The notes: a model not told the origin generated them from the sequence alone. DNA of 64,000 nt from Candidatus Baltobacteraceae bacterium (GCA_036488875.1 DASXGW010000008.1:186001-250000); one strand, 5' to 3'; positions 42,255-53,200 are shown, counted from the first letter of the stretch. Translations and numbers: made by a program.

Positions 42255-44177
42255 GTGAGCCTACTGCTGTTCTTTCTGATCGGTTCGGTGGCCTTTCCGT
42301 GGTGCGATATGGAAGCGGATTTCGGCAACGCGTCGCGCATCTTGCTGCGCGTTGCGTGCACGTGCGGTCTCGGCCTGTCGCTCGTCGGACTCGGCATGTT
42401 CGCTATCGGCTCGCTGGGATGGTTCAACGTTCCGGCGACGACGGCGATGCTCGTGGTGCTCTTCGGGGCCGGCTGCGCGGCGTGGCGCACATCTCCGCTG
42501 CGTGCGGGATTCTGGCACTCGCGCCTACGCGCGCTGACGCATTGCTGGAGTTGGCCGATGGTGCCGGTCTACGCGGCCCTGCTGCTCATCGGCGTGCGCG
42601 CGACGGTTCCCGACGCCAACGTCTACTCCGATGCGATTTACTATCACTTGGCGCAAGCGCAATGGTGGGCCAATGCCGGCGGCCTGCAGCCCGACCCATT
42701 CTTGCAGTATCCGTTTTACGCGAACAACTTTCTCTTGCTCTACGTCACGTGGATGGTGTACGGCGTCGGCGAGTTCTCGACGTACCTGACGTGGCTGACG
42801 GGTTTGCTTGCGGCGTTGGCGGTATACGCGGCGATCGACGATTATCTGCCGAGCGTGCATCGAGCGGTGCGCGCGATCATCGCCCTGCTGGGCGTCTTCT
42901 CGCTCATCGCGACGGCGATCTTTTTGGATTACTCCGTTTTGGGATACGTCGACGTGCAGATCGGCGCGATTGCGCTGCTGGCGGTGCTTTCCATTCAGAT
43001 CGGAATCCGCGACTGCCGTCCGGGTTGGTTCTACGCGGCGGCGGTGATGGCGGGCTTTCTCGCGGGTATGAAGGCGTCGTTTTTCCTGTTAGTGCCGCTG
43101 TTTGCGATCGCGATTGCGTGGGCGGCGGTAACGGCCGGCCGGCCGCGTGGGCGAATCGCATTGATGCTGGCGCTGCTCTGCGCGGTCGCCGCACCGTGGT
43201 ACGTGCGCAATCTCGTTTTGACCGGCGATCCGATCGATCCGGTGCTCAATCTCGCTCTCTACGGTCACGACGGCGTGTGGGAGAAGGCGGAGTGGGACGG
43301 GATCGTCTCGGACTTCTCAACGCCGCGCACGCTCAAGGCCTACGCCACGTTACCGGTTCGCGCGTACGTCGATCCGACCAGCGACGACTTTCGCGAGTAC
43401 GGCGCGTCCGGCGTGATCTTATTCTTGTACGTTCCGACCGCGGTGTGGCTCATAGCGCTATTGCGCAAGCGCCGGGTATCGGCGCAGTTCGCGATTCCGA
43501 TCTTCGTGCTGACCGGCTTAATCGGCTATTACCTGGCAACCACGTACCTCTTGCGGTACGCGCTGCTGTTCTATCCGCTGCTCGCCGTGTGCATGGGGAT
43601 GGTGCTGCTCGAGCTGGCCTACCGGTGGCCGCGTCTCATCCCGGCCGCGCTGGCCGTCGCGGTCGTGGGGGCGATGCCGAACCTCGCCAACGAGCCGGTG
43701 ATGCGCCAGTTCACCCGCAACGACGTGATCTCCGATCTCAAGCACTTGCCGTCGTATCACGGCGATCAAGCGTTTTTGATGGAGAACGACGAGGGGTATC
43801 CGGCCGCACAAGCGGCGATGGATTGGATGCGCGCGCACGGTTACGCCGGAAACGTCTTCGTCGTCTCGGGCACGGCTTTCGATTACTACATGCTGCGCCA
43901 AGGCATTTCGAGCATCGGTACCAGCAACGGTCCCGCCAGTTATCTCCGGCTGGCCCGGGCGATCGACGCCGGCGAAGCCGTTGAGTTTCTCGCCGACCTC
44001 GGAACGCACGCCGTCGTGCTAGGCCCGCAAGATTATCTCGACGCGAACTACGGCGCTTTGCTCGCCCGGCAGCTGCGAGCCGGCGGCTACCGACAGATCG
44101 CGGTGACGAACCCGCAGGGCTACCGCGTCTTCGTTAAAGACGGAAACCGTCGGTACACGTTGACCAGTAGCTCGTGA
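42210..44177 (+). CDS. Polytopic GT-C-like membrane glycosyltransferase
   Basis: This 655-residue protein has about 12 membrane helices. The first extracytoplasmic loop contains VPDANVYSDAIYYHLAQAQWWANAGG, resembling the acidic catalytic loop of GT-C enzymes that use polyprenyl-phosphate sugars. The C-terminal soluble portion (residues ~500-655) begins around FTRNDVISDLKHLPSYHGD. It may add sugars or other groups on the periplasmic face. The start overlaps the divergent lipoprotein gene, and the last 58 bp overlap the convergent GT2 gene, a notably deep overlap. Confidence 0.75.
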   Translation: MQALLHVLQGLAVAHVSLLLFFLIGSVAFPWCDMEADFGNASRILLRVACTCGLGLSLVGLGMFAIGSLGWFNVPATTAMLVVLFGAGCAAWRTSPLRAGFWHSRLRALTHCWSWPMVPVYAALLLIGVRATVPDANVYSDAIYYHLAQAQWWANAGGLQPDPFLQYPFYANNFLLLYVTWMVYGVGEFSTYLTWLTGLLAALAVYAAIDDYLPSVHRAVRAIIALLGVFSLIATAIFLDYSVLGYVDVQIGAIALLAVLSIQIGIRDCRPGWFYAAAVMAGFLAGMKASFFLLVPLFAIAIAWAAVTAGRPRGRIALMLALLCAVAAPWYVRNLVLTGDPIDPVLNLALYGHDGVWEKAEWDGIVSDFSTPRTLKAYATLPVRAYVDPTSDDFREYGASGVILFLYVPTAVWLIALLRKRRVSAQFAIPIFVLTGLIGYYLATTYLLRYALLFYPLLAVCMGMVLLELAYRWPRLIPAALAVAVVGAMPNLANEPVMRQFTRNDVISDLKHLPSYHGDQAFLMENDEGYPAAQAAMDWMRAHGYAGNVFVVSGTAFDYYMLRQGISSIGTSNGPASYLRLARAIDAGEAVEFLADLGTHAVVLGPQDYLDANYGALLARQLRAGGYRQIAVTNPQGYRVFVKDGNRRYTLTSSS

Positions 44178-45109
44178 CTCGTTTTCTGCGCGAACTGCAC
44201 GTCGTACATCAGCGCGTTGAGCACGAGCTGAAAGCCCATTAAGAACGGCAGCACCGCCAGCATCACGGTGCCGGTCGAGCGGTCTTGATTCGTCGCTTCG
44301 CTCAGGGCCCACTGATACGCACCCCACACCGTACCACCGAGCATCAGCAAACTGCCGAAGAACAAATAGAGCGATCCGAGATTGAGATCGAAGATGAAGT
44401 ACTGCACCAGTACGCGGCGCAGGATCAACCGCAACAGCTTGAACGGAAAATCCCAAATTATGCGCGGTATAGAAAGTGAGCTCGGCGCGTTCGTATAGAT
44501 GGTCGGCATCTCGAGCTCGAGGATCGGCAGTCTCCGCAAACCCAGCTCGCAGAGCACCGACGTCTCGAAAAAGTACGAATCGGCGAACTTCTGCCACGGC
44601 AGCAGCGCCAGTAGCGAACCGTTGAACGCCAGATAGCCGTTGGTGGGATCGATGACGTTCCAATAACCCGATGCGAACTTCGCGAGCAGCGACAGCACGG
44701 CGTTGCCGAAGAGCCGGCGCTTGGGCATCTGCGAGATCACCGACGAGTCGAAGAAACGGTTGCCCTTAATGCACACGAGCGACGTATCGTTTGCGAAGAG
44801 GTCGCGGATGATCGGAATGAACTTGGCGTCCATCTGACCGTCGGCATCCAGCTTAACGATTACTTCGGCCCCATTTTCGATGCAGAAAGCGATGCCGGTT
44901 TTCATCGCCGCGCCGACGCCGCCGTTGCGTTCGCGCTGCAGCACCACAACGGCGGGGTTACCGCCGTAAGCGGCCCGCACCGCCTCGCCGGAGTGCTGCG
45001 GGCATCCGTCGTCGACGACCACGACCGCGTCGGCGTATTGCAGCGCTTGTCCCACGACTGCTGCGACCGTCTCGGCCGCGCGGTACGCCGGAATCACGCA
45101 GTAGAGCAC
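44120..45109 (-). CDS. Polyprenyl-phosphate glycosyltransferase (DPM1-like GT2 with C-terminal membrane helices)
   Basis: The product has 329 residues from GTG 45109, just after the upstream stop. The GT2 domain shows VLYCVIPAYRAAETV, VVVDDGCPQHSG, ERNGGVGAAMKTGI and KLDADGQMDAKF. Two C-terminal helices follow (LGSLYLFFGSLLMLGGTVWGA and VMLAVLPFLMGFQLVL). This is the layout of enzymes making polyprenyl-phosphate sugars, which would serve as donor for the GT-C-like protein encoded convergently next door. Confidence 0.86.
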   Translation of the reverse strand: MLYCVIPAYRAAETVAAVVGQALQYADAVVVVDDGCPQHSGEAVRAAYGGNPAVVVLQRERNGGVGAAMKTGIAFCIENGAEVIVKLDADGQMDAKFIPIIRDLFANDTSLVCIKGNRFFDSSVISQMPKRRLFGNAVLSLLAKFASGYWNVIDPTNGYLAFNGSLLALLPWQKFADSYFFETSVLCELGLRRLPILELEMPTIYTNAPSSLSIPRIIWDFPFKLLRLILRRVLVQYFIFDLNLGSLYLFFGSLLMLGGTVWGAYQWALSEATNQDRSTGTVMLAVLPFLMGFQLVLNALMYDVQFAQKTSHELLVNVYRRFPSLTKTR

Positions 45110-45111
45110 GG

Positions 45112-45882
45112 TCAGTCTGTCGGGTTCGGCAGCGTCGGCCGCGGCAGTCCTAGTTTCACGCACATCGCGTGAATGCCGGGATTGGTTTGGCCGCACGCGG
45201 TGTTCAGTTTCGCAACGAGATCGTTGGCAATGCGCTCGGAGGCGTCGTGAGTGGTCAATGCGTCGTTCACCGGCGGGATCGTCGATGCGCCCGACTCGCC
45301 GCCGATCGCGGTGCCCAAGAAGAGCGCTTTCGAATCGGAGTTCTTGATGCTGGCACCCACGACGCCGGCAGCGATCGTTTCGAACGGAAAGCCGTTGCGA
45401 GATCCGTAGCCTTTGAGATCGTTGGAGACCCACGTGATCGTCGGCTTGGGAAAACCGGTCGGTGCGCACGATATCAACTCGGCGTTGGTGCTGACTTTCG
45501 ACCAGCCGTGATTCCATATCACAAAAGGATCGTTACTACTGTAGGTATTGGTGCCTTCCAAGATGATGCCGCCGAGCACTTGCGGGCCATTGGGATTGCC
45601 CTTGCCGGGGTCGTTCTCGCACTGATCCTCCAGATCGTTGGGCGCCCACGAAAGGCGCGGCAGAACCCAGACCGTGCCGGCGTGCGCCTCGTCGAAAAGC
45701 TGCTGCAGCCGATCGACGAGCGAGTGAACCATCGGCGCGATGCTGTTGTCGCCGCCGGGCGCCACAATATAGAAGGTAGAGGCCGACGCGGCGAGCTCGT
45801 TATCGGCGTTGGCGGGAGCCTGAACGCCCAGCAGTAGAGCGAGGGCCAAAATCCCAGCACTCAAGCGAAGAAAGGGAGCCAT
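45112..45882 (-). CDS. Secreted hypothetical protein
   Basis: The product has 256 residues from ATG 45882. This start gives a good signal peptide (LSAGILALALLLGVQAPANA, cleavage after ANA). The mature protein starts DNELAASASTFYIVAPGGDNS, contains several Asn/Gly-rich loops and has four cysteines. It is likely periplasmic or secreted. Its stop overlaps the upstream side of the GT2 gene closely, so the two may be co-expressed. I recognise no family. Confidence 0.68.
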   Translation of the reverse strand: MAPFLRLSAGILALALLLGVQAPANADNELAASASTFYIVAPGGDNSIAPMVHSLVDRLQQLFDEAHAGTVWVLPRLSWAPNDLEDQCENDPGKGNPNGPQVLGGIILEGTNTYSSNDPFVIWNHGWSKVSTNAELISCAPTGFPKPTITWVSNDLKGYGSRNGFPFETIAAGVVGASIKNSDSKALFLGTAIGGESGASTIPPVNDALTTHDASERIANDLVAKLNTACGQTNPGIHAMCVKLGLPRPTLPNPTD

Positions 45883-45896
45883 CGGCGCCTTCTTTT

Positions 45897-46673
45897 CTAG
45901 ACGAATTCTACGAATGCATCCCGATTGCGGTTGAAATACGACAGCGCAACCAGGAGCAGCACGACTCCGAAGGCGCCCGCGAAGAGCAGATCTTGCCATC
46001 TTGGGGGCGTTCCGAAGTAGAAGACGTGCTGATAGCCCGAGATCATTGCCGCGATCGGGCTGAACTTCACCATCCACTGAAGGTTCACTGGTACTCTTGC
46101 CCGCTCGTAAAAAATCGGCGTGAGAAAGACGAAGGCCATGAGCAAGTAGGTAACGATCTGCTGGAAATCGCGATAGAAGACGTTGAGCGTTGCTGCCAGG
46201 AGCGCGAAGCCCAGCGTAATGCACAACTGAATAACGAGTAGCAACGGCAAAAAAGCCAGTGCCCAGACGACGTTTATGCCAATCGCCAGACTGACGAAGA
46301 ACAGCAGCACAATTGTGATGAGAAAATTCAAGCCGTTTGAGAGCACGGGCACGATAACCAGCAACTCCGTTGGCAAAAGTGTCTTTCCGACGAAGGATCG
46401 ACCGTCGATAATCGATGTTACCGCTTGCGATATCGCGCTCGAGACCCATAACCATGGGATCATACCGCTCAGAAGAAAGAGAGGATAGGCGTGGACGCCC
46501 GAGTTGAGATAAACGGAAAACACCAGCGTGTACACGGCCATGAAGAGCAGCGGGTTGAGGAGGGTCCAGGCGAAGCCCAACACCGAGCCGCGATAGCGTA
46601 GAACGAGATCGCGCCAGACGAGCTCATAGAGGAGCCAGCGGAACCGGTAGACCTTACGAAGCGCTTCGAGCAT
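45897..46673 (-). CDS. wzm: ABC-2 type polysaccharide exporter permease (Wzm/TagG-like)
   Basis: This 258-residue protein has six membrane helices. The N-terminus LLYELVWRDLVLRYRGSVLGFAWTLLNPL is diagnostic of the Wzm/TagG/KpsM family. The ATG at 46673 has GAGGAG upstream and overlaps the end of the fusion glycosyltransferase by 20 bp. It should pair with the Wzt at 33687-34931 to export lipid-linked glycan, although no second ATPase is nearby. Confidence 0.92.
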   Translation of the reverse strand: MLEALRKVYRFRWLLYELVWRDLVLRYRGSVLGFAWTLLNPLLFMAVYTLVFSVYLNSGVHAYPLFLLSGMIPWLWVSSAISQAVTSIIDGRSFVGKTLLPTELLVIVPVLSNGLNFLITIVLLFFVSLAIGINVVWALAFLPLLLVIQLCITLGFALLAATLNVFYRDFQQIVTYLLMAFVFLTPIFYERARVPVNLQWMVKFSPIAAMISGYQHVFYFGTPPRWQDLLFAGAFGVVLLLVALSYFNRNRDAFVEFV

Positions 46674-48621
46674 CGGCTCCTCGGGTGGTTAGCGCGCGTT
46701 CGATCACATCGCGCCACGTTACGCGTTGAACTTCCCACGCCTGCATGCGACGCTCGAGTGCCTGGCGGCGGCGGTACCACAGTGCGTCGTCGGTGGCCAG
46801 TGCGATGAGACGCTGCGCGAATGCGGCAGGATCGTCGGCAACGTCGGCATCGTCACCGTCGTGCAGGTCGAGGCCCTCGGCGCCGACCGCGGTTGCGACG
46901 ACCGGAACGCCGGATTGGAGCGCCTCCATCGTTTTGTTTTTCACGCCCGCGCCGATCCGCATCGGCACGATCGCGACGCGCGCATTACGGTACATCCGCG
47001 CTATCGACTCGACAAATCCTGTGAGCACGAGCGCATCGCTTGCCAGCGCTTGTACGGCCGGCGGCGGACTCTTGCCCGTAACGATCGTGCGGAAATGCGG
47101 CAGCGCGGCGCGAACGAGCGGCAGCACCTCGTCGCAGTACCAGCGCAACGCATCGACGTTCGGCGATTGCGTCCCGCCTAGCCACCCGGCCACGAACACG
47201 GCGCCGGCGCGCCCGTCGAGCGCTGCGGGCGAAACTTCGATGCCGGAAAGCAGCGGCGGCATGAACTTAATGGGCGCATGACCGTCGACGCTTTCCAGCC
47301 ACGCCCGTTCCTCCGGGGAAATCGTGACGAGCAGATCGGCCGCTCGGGCAATGTGACGCTCCAGCTCTTCCGTGTCCCGCGCACGGGCTTCGATGAGATC
47401 TCTGCGCTCGTCATTGCATTCAAGCCGCGCCTGTAGCCAGAGACGCTTGTGATAGAGCGCCTCGGCGTCGTAGATCAACGGGACCCCCGGCAGCGCCGCA
47501 CGGACGGTATCGCAGAAGAACCGGAAGTTGTGGGGGCGAGAGATAACCATGGCGTCGTACGTTTTGCCCGGATGCGCTAAGTGGTTTGCGAGCGGCTCGT
47601 CCATCACGTCGACACCGAGTTCCGCCAGCGTGTTGCGCCGCGGACGGTGCGTTACGAAGGCGGAGACGGCGCAGCTCTTGAGATCCGCGAACAGCTCACT
47701 TGCGCGCACGAATCCCGACCCTAAGCCGCCTGAGCCCGCGCCGGCATCCGGAAGCCGGTCGTCGATCACCAAGACGCGTGGTGCGCCGCGGCGGCGCGAC
47801 ACTGCTGCCTCGATCGCTCTCGGCGAGTCCGGCTTCGGTGAGGGATAGGTTTGCAGTACGTCATGCCACTTCTCGGCGAGGAATGCTTGATTGCGCCGAA
47901 ACAGAAAGGCGCGAAAGTCGGCATCGTTTGAACTGGCCGCTTCCAGGTGCGAGATGAGCGAGCGCGGCTCGTAGACAATTTCGCGCTCGAGCTGATGGCG
48001 CAGCGCCAGGCAGAGATCGGTATCTTCATAGTACGCCGGAAAGTAGCGCATATCGAATCCGCCCAGCCGATCGAAATCGTCGCGGCGGACGAGCATGCCG
48101 TTTGCCGACGTGTAATCGACGGCGCGAACGTACGAGTAGGCGAGCGACCCGGGACGCTCGCCGCGGCCTAACGGCATCGTGGAGCCGTCCGACCAGATGA
48201 TTCCGCCGGCCTCTTGCAGCGTTCCGTCGGGGAAGAGAACTCTGGAACCAACCGCGCCTACGCGCTCGTCGCTTTGCGCCGCGGCAACTAGCGCATCGAG
48301 CCAGCCGGGATGCACTTCGCTATCATCGTTGAGGAAGACGAGGTATTTGCCCTTTGCGTGCTTCGCCGCGAAGTTTGCCCCACCGCCGAAACCCAAATTG
48401 AGCCGCGCATGCAACGGACGAATTCCCCGCACCTCGGCTACGAAGGCGTCGACCGTATCCTGGCTCATTTGTTGGAAGAGCACGAGAACTTCGTACGGCG
48501 TTGATGCAGTCTTAGTCGATCGCGCGATTGCGGAAAGGCAATCCCGCAACAGCGCCACGTCCTCATACGAAAGAATGACGATCGAAGCAATGGGGTTTGT
48601 CGAAGCGATCAGCTGAGTCAA
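46654..48621 (-). CDS. GT2-GT4 fusion glycosyltransferase
   Basis: The protein has 655 residues. The GT2 domain has ASIVILSYEDVALLRDCLSA, ARLNLGFGGGANFAAKHAKG, FLNDDSEVHPGWLDAL and YYEDTDLCLALRHQL. The GT4-type domain has VLVIDDRLPDAGAGSGG, IYDAEALYHKRL, FVAGWLGGTQSPNVDALRWY and IGAGVKNKTMEALQSGVPVV. It is the same architecture as the genes at 36869 and 39101, but clearly diverged. It is coupled to the exporter permease that follows. Confidence 0.9.
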   Translation of the reverse strand: MTQLIASTNPIASIVILSYEDVALLRDCLSAIARSTKTASTPYEVLVLFQQMSQDTVDAFVAEVRGIRPLHARLNLGFGGGANFAAKHAKGKYLVFLNDDSEVHPGWLDALVAAAQSDERVGAVGSRVLFPDGTLQEAGGIIWSDGSTMPLGRGERPGSLAYSYVRAVDYTSANGMLVRRDDFDRLGGFDMRYFPAYYEDTDLCLALRHQLEREIVYEPRSLISHLEAASSNDADFRAFLFRRNQAFLAEKWHDVLQTYPSPKPDSPRAIEAAVSRRRGAPRVLVIDDRLPDAGAGSGGLGSGFVRASELFADLKSCAVSAFVTHRPRRNTLAELGVDVMDEPLANHLAHPGKTYDAMVISRPHNFRFFCDTVRAALPGVPLIYDAEALYHKRLWLQARLECNDERRDLIEARARDTEELERHIARAADLLVTISPEERAWLESVDGHAPIKFMPPLLSGIEVSPAALDGRAGAVFVAGWLGGTQSPNVDALRWYCDEVLPLVRAALPHFRTIVTGKSPPPAVQALASDALVLTGFVESIARMYRNARVAIVPMRIGAGVKNKTMEALQSGVPVVATAVGAEGLDLHDGDDADVADDPAAFAQRLIALATDDALWYRRRQALERRMQAWEVQRVTWRDVIERALTTRGADARSAS

Positions 48622-48631
48622 CGTCCGCGCT

Positions 48632-50098
48632 TTAGGAGCGGAAACTGCCGCGCAACCGGTTCAGCCACCGTTTGAAGCGCCAAAAGCGGCTCGATTGCAC
48701 GGTATCGACCAACTGAGAAAGCTGAGCGCTTTCCGCTTGCAGCGTTGCAATGACGGCGTCGGTTTGCGCCGCCAGCGCTCCCTCGGCCGAGGCGACCCGC
48801 TCACGTAACTCGCGAGTTTCAGCGCCTAACCGCGATTCCGCTTCGCGAAGGGCCGCTTGCAAATCCTCAATGCGTTGAGTGAGTCCTTCGCTCGTTTGGC
48901 GCTCGCGTTCGGTCGCCGCTGCAATTTCGCAGCGAAGTCCGTTCAGGCTGCGTTCGCTTCGTTCCCGAACGTCGTCAGCGTATGCCTGCATGACGGCCTT
49001 ATCGGCCAACGAGGCAATACGGATGGCATCGAGTTCGCCGAGCAGCTGCTTCACGTATGCAGCTCCGCCGGAGACCTCGCGCTCCAAGTCGGAAATCTTA
49101 CGCTGGAGCTCTGCCGCGCGCTCCTTAGAAGACGTTTCGATTGTGGTAAGGCGATCGACGCGGGCTTTAGCGACGTCCCGATCGCGGCGCGCGTTTTCGA
49201 GCATCGCTCGCATTTGCGAGAAAGCCTTGTCGGCGTCCGCGCGCGTGCTCTCGAGCTGAGTGAGAAGCGAATACCAGTCCGCTTCCGCATTCGCCGCATC
49301 GCGCTGCGCCACGTCGGTGACGTGCTGCGACAGGAGCAACGCGATGTGAAGCCTCAGACGTGCTTCGCGCTCCGCGACGAGCGCCAGAGACTGCGTCTCG
49401 TAATCGTTACGCCGAGCTGCGATGTCGGAAGCCTTGCGTTGGATTTCCGCTGCCGAGCGTTCGGCGGTTGCCAGCGCGTGGAGCAGCTGATGCCGGGCCG
49501 CTTGCTCGCGCTCCAACTCAAGATACAATCCTTGCACGGATTCAGCGCCGACAGCACTCGGCGAGCTCAACGTCGCAGCGGGTCGCGCGTGCACCAGCAG
49601 CGAGCCAATGACGCTATGCAACTCGTCGGCGCCTTCGATCACGTACCCGGCTCGCGTGAAGATATCGAATCGCGGCGACCCCACTGCAGCGACGACGATG
49701 CCGTCTTCGCCTAAGATGTGGCGCGCGCTCTGCAGCACGCCCGCGAGATCGCTCAAGCGATCGGACGGGTCGCAAAGAACGATTGCATCGGCTCTGCCGG
49801 CGAGGAACTCGGGCGGAATCGAAATGTCTGCGGGCATAACCGTCGTAACCTGAGTCGCAAAAATTCGCGCTTCGTCCTCATCCATCGAACCCGTGAGGAT
49901 GCACGCAATCGAGCAACCGCGTCGATCGAGAGCGTGCAGCAATTCTTCGCCGACGTCACCAATCAGCAGTACGTCGTGCGCCGCGCTCAGAAGGTCGACG
50001 CATCGCGTAATGCCGGGATCGGGAACGTTTTCTGAAACCGCCTTCAAAGTGTCCGCGCGCTCCATATCGTCAGATGCGGCTTTCCTTTGCCTTATCAT
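48632..50098 (-). CDS. Rossmann-type (methyltransferase-like) N-domain fused to a long coiled coil
   Basis: The product has 488 residues from ATG 50098 (ATG 50065 and 50137 are alternatives). Residues ~30-170 resemble a degenerate SAM-methyltransferase fold: HDVLLIGDVGEELLHALDRRG, RADAIVLCDPSDRLSDLAGVL and EDGIVVAAVGSPRFD. The GxGxG loop is not canonical (GDVGEE). A coiled coil of about 270 residues follows, ending with a basic tail FWRFKRWLNRLRGSF, typical of proteins tethered to glycosyltransferase complexes. It is divergent from the giant fusion gene, which also carries a long coiled coil, so the two could interact. Confidence 0.65.
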   Translation of the reverse strand: MIRQRKAASDDMERADTLKAVSENVPDPGITRCVDLLSAAHDVLLIGDVGEELLHALDRRGCSIACILTGSMDEDEARIFATQVTTVMPADISIPPEFLAGRADAIVLCDPSDRLSDLAGVLQSARHILGEDGIVVAAVGSPRFDIFTRAGYVIEGADELHSVIGSLLVHARPAATLSSPSAVGAESVQGLYLELEREQAARHQLLHALATAERSAAEIQRKASDIAARRNDYETQSLALVAEREARLRLHIALLLSQHVTDVAQRDAANAEADWYSLLTQLESTRADADKAFSQMRAMLENARRDRDVAKARVDRLTTIETSSKERAAELQRKISDLEREVSGGAAYVKQLLGELDAIRIASLADKAVMQAYADDVRERSERSLNGLRCEIAAATERERQTSEGLTQRIEDLQAALREAESRLGAETRELRERVASAEGALAAQTDAVIATLQAESAQLSQLVDTVQSSRFWRFKRWLNRLRGSFRS

Positions 50099-50201
50099 CG
50101 GCCGGCACCCGCGCCGAGGCGAGCGGCGGGCGCTCAAACGCCGTCCGATTTAGGCCGATTCAAGAGGCTACGAGTGCCCAGAGAGCGGATTGAGGTAAGG
50201 G

Positions 50202-53200
50202 GTGCCAGCAGAACGCGACCGTTCGGGTAAGAACGTCAACCAGCGCGTGGTACGAGACGCGGACTTCGTCACGCGCCGCGCGGCGATCGTTCTGGGCATG
50301 CATCGTTCGGGAACCTCGCTGATGGCTGCCCTCCTTTGTAAGGCAGGCGCGGACCCGCCGCGACAGCTCATGGCCGGCGGCGGCGATAACCCGACCGGCC
50401 ACTGGGAGTCATGGCCGCTGTATTTTCTCGACAACGAGCTGCTGGCCGCGCTTGGTCTCTCGTGGGATTCGACCCTTAGTCTGCCGCCCGAAATGCTGCG
50501 CTCAACAAAAACTGAGCGCTTCATGCCGCGCTACGCCGAGGTGATCGCTGAGGAGTACGATGGCTCCGATTTCCTCTGCGCCAAGGATCCACGTCTCTGC
50601 CGAATCTTCCCGGTGCTGCGGAGAGCATTGGAAGACGGCGGCATTGCACCGAGCTGCATACTGATTGCGCGGCATCCGCTCGAAGTTGCGGCCTCGCTTC
50701 GCGACCGCGACGGGTTCCACTGGAGCAAATCGCTGCTGCTTTGGCTGCGCCACGTTCTGGAAGCGGAGCTTCATAGCCGCGATTTGCCTCGCGTCTTCGT
50801 CACGTACGACCAACTCATGAGCGATTGGCGAGACGTGCTGCACAAGGTCGGCGAGCGGCTCGATATCTCGTGGCCGCGTCGCCAGTCCGAGATCGACCTC
50901 GCCTTCGAGTACATTATTGCCGACTCGCTGCGGCATCATCGCAACAGCATCAAGCAACTCGATGCGCGCAGAGACGTCGTCCGCTGGGTGAAAGCGATTT
51001 ACCGCGCATGCGTTGCCGCGTCGGAAGACGAGGACGTGACGGCGATCTTCGACGACATTCGAAATCAAGTCGCCGTGGCGGACAAAGCGTACGAACCGCT
51101 TCTCGCTGCCGCCGAAGTGCAACGCAAAGGCCTCGAAGCTTCAGTCACATCCGAACAGAAAACGGTGAAGACCCTGCGATCGGATCTTTCCGCTCGCGAT
51201 GGCGATCTCGAAGCACTACGGAGTGAAGCGGGCTCGCTCAACGACCAGCTCGCCGCGCGCCGGCAAGAGCTTGAGGACGCGCGGCGGCAAGCCGAGGCAG
51301 TTCGGGCCGATAGCGACGCACTGAGTGCGAAAGCTGACTGGCTCTACACGGAGCTCACCGCGCGCGACGAGGAACTTCAAGAGTCTCGACAGCAAGCGGA
51401 AGCGCTGCGCAGCGAAGCCGAAGCCATGCGCGGCCAAGCTCAAGATTTCCGCGCCAGGAACGCGATTTTACTTAACGAGGTGCGTTTGCAGCACGCGGAA
51501 CTCGTTAAACGCGACGCCGACCTTGGAGCCGCTCGGAATCAGGCAAAGGCCGCGACCGGTGCCAACGACGCGCTCAGCGGTGAAAACGAAGCCCTTCGCG
51601 GCGAGAATGAAGCCCTGCGTCGCGAAAGTGAAGCTTTGCATGGCGAGTTAACGCTGTTGCGCGAGCAGACCGCGCGCATCGAGTCGGAATTTGGGAAAGC
51701 TCAGTCCCACGCTACGGAGACTCTCGCCAAAGCCGAGGCGTTGCTCCTCGAGAACGACGAGCTGAACCGCAAGGCGGAGTGGCTCTTCGGGCGACTGACT
51801 ACCCGCGAAGCGGAACTCACGCAAGAGCGGCAGCACGTTGAGGACAGCCGACTCGAACTGGATGCGTCGCGCGCCGATTGCGAGGGGTTGCGGGCCGAGG
51901 CCGATGATCTGCGCAATCAGCTTAACGCGCGCGCGGCGGAGCTGGAGAGCGCGCAGCAGCAAGCAGCGGCGGAAAGAGCGGAAAATCAGCTGCTGCGAAC
52001 CGGCGAAGCGGGCGTATCCGAGCAACTCAACGGGCGTAACGCCGAGCTCGATGCGTCGCGTGGCGAGACCCGCGCGCTACGGGAACAACTCTCGTCCCGA
52101 GACTCGGAGCTCAACGAAGCGAAGCAGCGGGCCGAGGCGGTTCGCGGTGAGATGGAAACGTTAAGCGCCAAGGCAGACCGGTTGTACGAGCAGCTTACCG
52201 CTCGCGAGGCCGAATTGCTGCAATCCCGGCAAAGGCTCGCATCGTCCACCGAAGATATGGCGGCACTGAAAGTTGAGCGCGACGCAGAGCGACGCGACTC
52301 CGAGGTGGCCCGAAACGAACTCACCAGTGCCCATTCGACCCTCTCGTCTGCCAAGGATCAGATTGGACTCCTGCGAGAGCAGCTCGTTACGTTACAGTCG
52401 GTAATTGCGCAACGCGACGCAGACGTGACGGCAATGCGCGAGGAACTGGCTGCGGTGCGCCGCGAGTCGGGTGCACTTCACGAGCGCTTGTTCTCTTTAC
52501 AGCGGGAGGCCGACAGCGAATCCGCTCGCTTAGCGGTTCGCGATCGGGAGCTCACGGAACGTCAGGCGCGCGTCGATGCGGCTTTGGCCGCCGTGGAAGA
52601 CGGTCGCAGCGAGGTTCAAGCCCTACGCGAAATGGTCCATGGTCGCGACGCTGAGCTAAACGATCTCCGTGAGCTTCTGTCTGCCGAACGTGCGGCAAAA
52701 CGCTCGATCGAAGTGCAGAATGCGATCCTTTCGGCGAGAGCAGCCCAGGGGCGCGCGGAAGCGGTGCTCGATTCTAAAGATCAGGCACAGGCGCCCGTAG
52801 CCGAATCGTCCCAACGGGCGGTCCCCATCGGTGACCGTTCGCCGCTTCGAGACGATGAGAGGATCGAGTCGCTGCTTCAGCAGCTCGCGGCGGCACGGGA
52901 AGCGCGCGACGCTATGCGTGCCGAGCTTGCGCTCGAGCGTGAGGCAGCACTCGGTGAGCGGCTTCCCGAGCTGAAGTACACGGAGCTCGTCGCGAAGGTT
53001 GCCGCCGAAGATGCGGGTGCCGGGTCTAATGCCGATGCTGCGGCCAAGATACGGTTGCCGATTTCTGCCGAGCCCGAAGTCAGCGTAATCATCCCAACGT
53101 ATGGTAAGGTCGGGTACACGCTGCAGTGTTTGGCTTCGATCATGAATTATCAGTCACGCCGCGCGTTCGAAGTAATTGTCGCCGAAGATGCTTCGGGCGA

